Of a stretch of 64,000 nucleotides of DNA, positions 61,399-64,000 are shown one piece after another (position 1 is the first letter of the stretch; each line of letters starts with the position of its first letter). The notes beneath the pieces are model-generated. The model saw only the letters and a list, made by a program, of their open reading frames with translations, did not search any database and was not told the DNA's origin. The DNA is taken from contig JANPWX010000467.1 in NCBI GenBank assembly GCA_024734555.1, forward strand, positions 129,833 to 193,832. Direction: 5' to 3'. Source of the DNA: Trochalopteron elliotii (taxonomy: Eukaryota > Chordata > Aves > Passeriformes > Leiothrichidae). The translations under genes were made by a program, and so were the position numbers.

Positions 61399-61460
61399 CA
61401 GAGCTGTCAAGAGCTCCAAGCTCTCTCTTGCAGGGAGAACTCTGCACTCAGCAGTGGTCA
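61399..61460 (+). repeat. Direct repeat, second copy (~62 bp)
   Basis: Partner of 61141-61205. It ends exactly where the 40-bp minisatellite starts. Confidence 0.85.
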
Positions 61461-63090
61461 CAGGCCAATGCTGGGGCTGCCACTGTTGGGTCAAAGATTG
61501 GAAAACGCAGGGGCAGATACTGCTGTGGTCTCACAGCAACTGGAACTCAGGTGCTTCCAATGCTGTGGAGTCACAGACAGGGAAATGTCAGGGCTGGCAC
61601 TGCTGTGGTTTCATAGAGAGGGGAACACTGCAGCCGTCACCACTGTGCTGCCATGGAGATGGGAACTCTGGGGCTGCCACCACTGTGTTGTCACAGGAAG
61701 GGGGACATTAGGGCTGCCACAAGTGCTGTGTTACAGAGAGGGCAACGTTGGGGATGTCACTGCTGTGGTTTCACAGCCAGGGGAATGCTGGGACTGCCAC
61801 TGCTATGGTGTCAGAGACAGGGGAGTGTTGTAGTTGTCACTGTGAGTGTCACTGAGAGTGGAAGGTTGGGGCTGTAATCCCTGTGGTGTCATAGAGGAAT
61901 GTTGGGGCTACCACTGCTGTGGTGTCAAAAACAGGGGAAGGTTGGGGCTGCCATCCCTGTGTTGTCATTGCCAGGGGAACATCTGGGCTGCTGCCCCTCT
62001 GGTGTCTCAGTGAGGGGGATATGGGGATGTCACCAGTTGGGTGTCTCAGAGAGGGAGATGTGGGGGCTCCCACAGCTGCAGGGCCACAGAGAGTGGAACA
62101 ATGGGGATGCTACAGAGAGGGGTATGCTGGTGCTCTGCAACCATTCTATTGTCATGCACTGGGGAACATTTGTGCTGCAACTGCTGTGCTATAACACAGA
62201 GGGTAACGTAGGGGCTGCCACCCATTTGGTGTTACAGATAGGGGAATGCTGGAACTGCCACTGCTGTGGTGTCACAGAGAGGTGAATAATGAGGCTGCTA
62301 TTGCTGTGGTGTCATAGAGAAGGGAATGTTGAGGCTGCCACTGCTGTGTTTTCATAGAGACAGAAATGGTGGGGCTGCCACCAACATGGAGTCATGGACA
62401 GGGGAACGTTGGGGCTGCCACTACTGTGTTATCATAGAGGGGGGAACACTGGCGGTGCCCTCACTGTGGTGTTGCTGAGAGGGGAACTCTTGGACTGCCA
62501 ACACTCTGGTGTCACAGAGTGTGAAATGTTGGGGCTCACATGCCTGTGGTGTCATAGAGAGGGAAATTCTGGCGCTGCCACTGCTATGTTGTCATAGATA
62601 GGGGAATATTTCAGCTACCACCCTGAGATGTCACAAACAGGGCAATTTTGGGGTTGCAAACCCTCTACTGTTATAGAGAGCAGAATGTTGAGACTTCCAA
62701 CCCTGTGGTGTCACAGAAAGGAAAACTGTAGAGCTGCCCCTGTTGTGGTGTCATAGAGAGGGGAAGGCTGCTGCTGACACCCCTGTGATGTCACAGACAG
62801 GGGAACAATGGGGCTGCCACCGCTCTGGTGTCACATGCAAGGGAACGTGGGGGCTGCCACAGCTGTGGTGTCACAGAAAGAGGGACATTGGCCCGCCACA
62901 GTTGCCATGTCACAGAGATAGGAAAGTTGGGGTGGCCACTGTTGTGGTGCCACAGAAAGGGTAACTTTGGTGCTGCCACTGCAGTGTTGTCACAGCTAGG
63001 GGAATGTTGGAGCAGCCACTGTTGTAGCTTCATAGAGAGGGGAACGTTGGGGCTGCCTCTCTTGTGGTGTCACAGAAAAGGGAACATTGG
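61461..63090 (+). repeat. 40-bp minisatellite, about 40 diverged copies
   Basis: The consensus runs ggggaacgttggggctgcca then ctgctgtggtgtcacagaga. Units start exactly 40 bases apart for at least 11 consecutive copies (62161, 62201 and so on to 62601), with occasional shortened units elsewhere, as near 62.1 kb. Copies differ by roughly 10-30%, so the array is old. Frames stay open because most copies lack stops; the period is not a multiple of three. Confidence 0.95.
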
Positions 63091-63109
63091 GTCAATAATG
63101 TTACAAATA

Positions 63110-64000
63110 AGGGGTGATTATTGGCCCATGCAAATGAGGAAGAGTTGTTGAGTGTGGTAGGGAGAAGTTTTATTGGGGTTTACAGTTCTTTTGATACGTA
63201 CTTTTGTTGTTACAGTATAGTTTTGAACTCTTTTCTGTTCTCCCTTCAATGCTCCCCTCTCCTTTTGTGGTTGTTGCCTGGCTTACAGGGCTGTAAAAAC
63301 ATGTGGGGGAGGGAGTATATTTGCTCCTTGTAAGAGGCAGCAGAGAGTGGGGGACACTTGTGCTAAGAGGCCTGGCAAGGTAACATTGCACCACCAATGT
63401 GCCGGTGAATGGACATCTGGACAGACAATCAATATAATTGAGCAGAAGCTGATTATTGTTTACATTACACTACAGTTAGGGATTCTAGGACTGCTGTTCA
63501 TGTGTTCACACATTTCTCGATTGGTTGTGCCGTTTCATCCACGAGGCCAGCACAGGTCCCTTAGGGAATTTGATCGGCTACAGTTTAGACCCTTCATGGC
63601 CTCCTTTATCCTATTCTTGTTGTCTTGGTATTCTTGTTTCTCAGGCTCTTCTTATTTTTAGCACTGTTTTTCTCAGTAACTTGGTGAATTCCTGAGATTC
63701 TGATAACAATAACTGCAGGTGGTTGATAAAATCACTCACAAACTGGCCAGTGTATCAGAATGGCCTGTTATACAGATACATTCATTGCTACACCCATCAA
63801 GAGATGAGAAGGGCTCCACCAATGAAAGGCACAGAAGGACTGATTGACAGGCCTTGGGGGGAACCAGGTATACATATATGGATGTTGGGGGTTAGGTTTG
63901 TTCCTTTTTTACTCTAAAGAACTCTTTTCCCCATAAGTTACTAAGGAGATTTAGTGTTGGGTACTTAAGGGTTCTTGACCAAAACAAAGAGCTGGCCAAA
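63110..64000 (-). mobile_element. Possible LTR/retroviral fragment, right edge
   Basis: Base composition shifts abruptly after the minisatellite. On the minus strand there is a CCAAT-like cattggtgg, a run ggcacattggtggtgcaatg and an AATAAA near 63168. These are compatible with an endogenous-retrovirus LTR or flank. No clear ends, target duplication or retroviral protein motif were found. Confidence 0.35.

Noticed and set aside
60442..61833. 463-codon open frame
   Set aside because: It crosses a CR1 fragment and enters the 40-bp minisatellite. It is open only because repeat units lack stops, and shows no family match.
61461..63090. CRISPR-like regular repeat spacing
   Set aside because: The host is a vertebrate, the repeats are contiguous without unique spacers and no cas genes are present; it is a minisatellite.
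63170..63397. 75-codon minus-strand frame as a retroviral protein
   Set aside because: There are no retroviral motifs, and the frame overlaps the presumed LTR poly(A) signal.

Overview
The window looks like nuclear DNA of a bird, probably a songbird. Three things suggest this: spliced vertebrate genes with GT-AG introns, several 3' tails of CR1 LINEs (the main avian/reptilian LINE), and short AT-rich LTRs of avian endogenous-retrovirus type in otherwise GC-rich, minisatellite-rich DNA. The species cannot be named from sequence alone. Two N-runs (371 and 10 bases) mark assembly gaps.

Layout. 1-20.2 kb is NDEL1 on the minus strand: eight coding exons, whose splice phases I checked one by one, give a 328-residue protein, and its poly(A) signal lies at the left edge. 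Its first, untranslated exon and promoter are probably in or beside the gap at 20.2-20.57 kb. 20.6-33.1 kb is the head-to-head spacer between NDEL1 and RNF222. It holds an AT-rich triplicated block, an isolated GC island, two minus-oriented LTRs, CR1 tails and several minisatellites. 33.17-33.81 kb is the single coding exon of RNF222 (plus strand), a tail-anchored RING protein. 33.8-48.1 kb is gene-poor, with four LTR copies, CR1 and many local tandem duplications. 48.15-48.37 kb is a TMEM238L-like small membrane protein and 54.16-54.56 kb is PIRT, both on the minus strand. Between them lies a 410-bp inverted repeat. 56.4-64 kb has no gene I can support; it ends in a 40-bp minisatellite of about 40 copies and a possible LTR fragment.

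Biology. NDEL1 is a dynein/LIS1 cofactor, RNF222 a presumed membrane-bound E3 ligase, PIRT a phosphoinositide-binding regulator of TRP channels, and TMEM238L is uncharacterised. They are unrelated neighbours rather than a pathway. In human, NDEL1-RNF222 and TMEM238L-PIRT lie on the same chromosome arm (17p) but, from memory, roughly 2 Mb apart. Here they sit within about 20 kb, so the repeat-rich 33.8-48.1 kb stretch is the candidate synteny junction. I found no novel protein-coding system. The most unusual items are structural: the inverted repeat, the duplication at the PIRT splice acceptor, the AT block, the adjacent LTR pair and the 40-bp array.
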